Shown: positions 7,148 through 7,458 of the stretch, in pieces
Layout: every line of letters begins with the position of its first letter
How positions within the stretch are numbered: position 1 is the first letter of the stretch
Source: Bacteroidota bacterium
GTDB lineage: Bacteria; Bacteroidota; Bacteroidia; Sphingobacteriales; Sphingobacteriaceae
Assembly (NCBI GenBank): GCA_025355225.1
Contig: JANYAB010000785.1
Span: 1 to 7,458, forward strand
Direction: 5' to 3'
Length of the DNA: 7,458 bases
Notes under the pieces: model-generated
Database searches by the model: none
Told to the model about the DNA's origin: nothing
What the model saw: the letters and a program-made list of their open reading frames with translations, nothing else
Made by a program: the position numbers and the translations under genes

Positions 7148-7200
7148 AATGCAAAGCGCATTTATAATTGAGGTAGATCAATGATTTGGCGCCGTTTATC
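7148..7200. other. Unique centre of the foldback element
   Basis: These 53 nt separate the two arms and would form the loop of the large hairpin. They include the 6-bp palindrome GGCGCC (7188-7193) and a short TGCxxxxxGCA-like symmetry (about 7150-7160). No coding potential, tRNA-like fold or recognisable protein-binding motif is apparent. Confidence 0.6.
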
Positions 7201-7458
7201 AATAACACTGTGATTATTTCCTTTTTCATTTAATTTATTAATGTCAAAATTGGACATTAATAATAAAAAAGCAGTCAGTGTTAACACGGTAATTGACACG
7301 TGTTTTTACGCAATTTTACACCGTGTAATCACTATAAGGGCCGAATTGCGGTTAAGTCAGCCTATTTAAGGGATAAAGCAGAAGATAACGGCGCGCAGGT
7401 TATTGTTATGATTAGAAAAATAAATCCCCATTGTGTTGTATGTACACAATGATTTATT
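7201..7458 (-). repeat. Right arm of the long inverted repeat (truncated by window end)
   Basis: This arm is the reverse complement of 6889-7147, with the outermost 119 nt (7340-7458) identical. Its last base is the last base of the window, so neither the real end of the arm nor a target-site duplication can be seen. Near the edge it carries an outward-facing GTTG (7435-7438), mirroring the -33 element used on the left. Confidence 0.9.

Larger units (their letters stand above)
6889..7458. repeat. Very long imperfect inverted repeat (foldback element), right end cut by window
   Basis: Positions 6889-7147 are the reverse complement of 7201-7458 with only eight differences, including one 1-bp indel (about 97% identity), around a 53-bp unique centre (7148-7200). 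No open frame of about 60 codons or more lies within it, so it is noncoding at this resolution. A single strand could fold into a hairpin of about 258 bp. The arms are AT-rich with some GC-rich islands (GCGCGC, CACGTG). The left boundary is set only by where the window ends on the right, so the true arms may be longer. Possible identities are a MITE/foldback-type mobile element, two inverted copies of a smaller repeat, or a structured regulatory locus. I recognise no known family. Confidence 0.9.

Noticed and set aside
6889..7458. Retron, CRISPR array or integron attC interpretation of the long inverted repeat
   Set aside because: There are no regularly spaced direct repeats, no reverse transcriptase or integrase in the window, and the arms are far longer than retron or attC stems.
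6889..7458. Pure library or assembly foldback artefact
   Set aside because: The arms differ at eight positions including an indel, which a copied-strand chimera would not give. An assembly breakpoint at the outer end remains possible.

Overview
The window most resembles the chromosome of a member of the Bacteroidota, probably Sphingobacteriaceae (Pedobacter/Mucilaginibacter-like). This is an inference from three things: genes without Shine-Dalgarno sequences, candidate promoters of the Bacteroidota type (TTTG / about 19 nt / TAnnTTTG), and the style of the proteins and intergenic repeats. No rRNA, tRNA or CRISPR array is visible.

Layout, left to right. (1) Minus strand, positions 1-3648: an ABC ATPase (2953-3648) followed 10 bp later by a large two-part FtsX-type permease (384-2942), a YbbA/YbbP-like pair. 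About 210 bp further on is the start of a lipoprotein gene that runs off the left edge (1-173). It may be the TesA-like GDSL esterase with which this ABC pair is classically linked. (2) A divergent promoter region (3649-3863) carries a good minus-strand promoter candidate for the ABC pair. (3) Plus strand, 3864-5714: an exported serine hydrolase of the beta-lactamase/class C PBP superfamily with a four-helix membrane domain at its C-terminus. (4) A convergent intergenic region (5715-5926) holds a compact composite repeat: nested inverted repeats plus a perfect 20-bp GC-rich palindrome. (5) Minus strand, 5927-6853: a Tat-exported TIM-barrel sugar isomerase/epimerase-like protein. (6) A gene-free block (6854-7458) is dominated by a very long inverted repeat: two arms of about 258 bp, about 97% identical, around a 53-bp centre, ending exactly at the window edge.

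The protein-coding genes are ordinary members of known families. The unusual part is the noncoding DNA. The 570-bp foldback element at the right end could form a giant hairpin or cruciform, has smaller hairpins inside each arm, and appears to supply half of the promoter of the neighbouring isomerase gene. It could be a MITE/foldback-type element or another structured element. The right arm is cut by the window, so its true extent and its flanks are not known.
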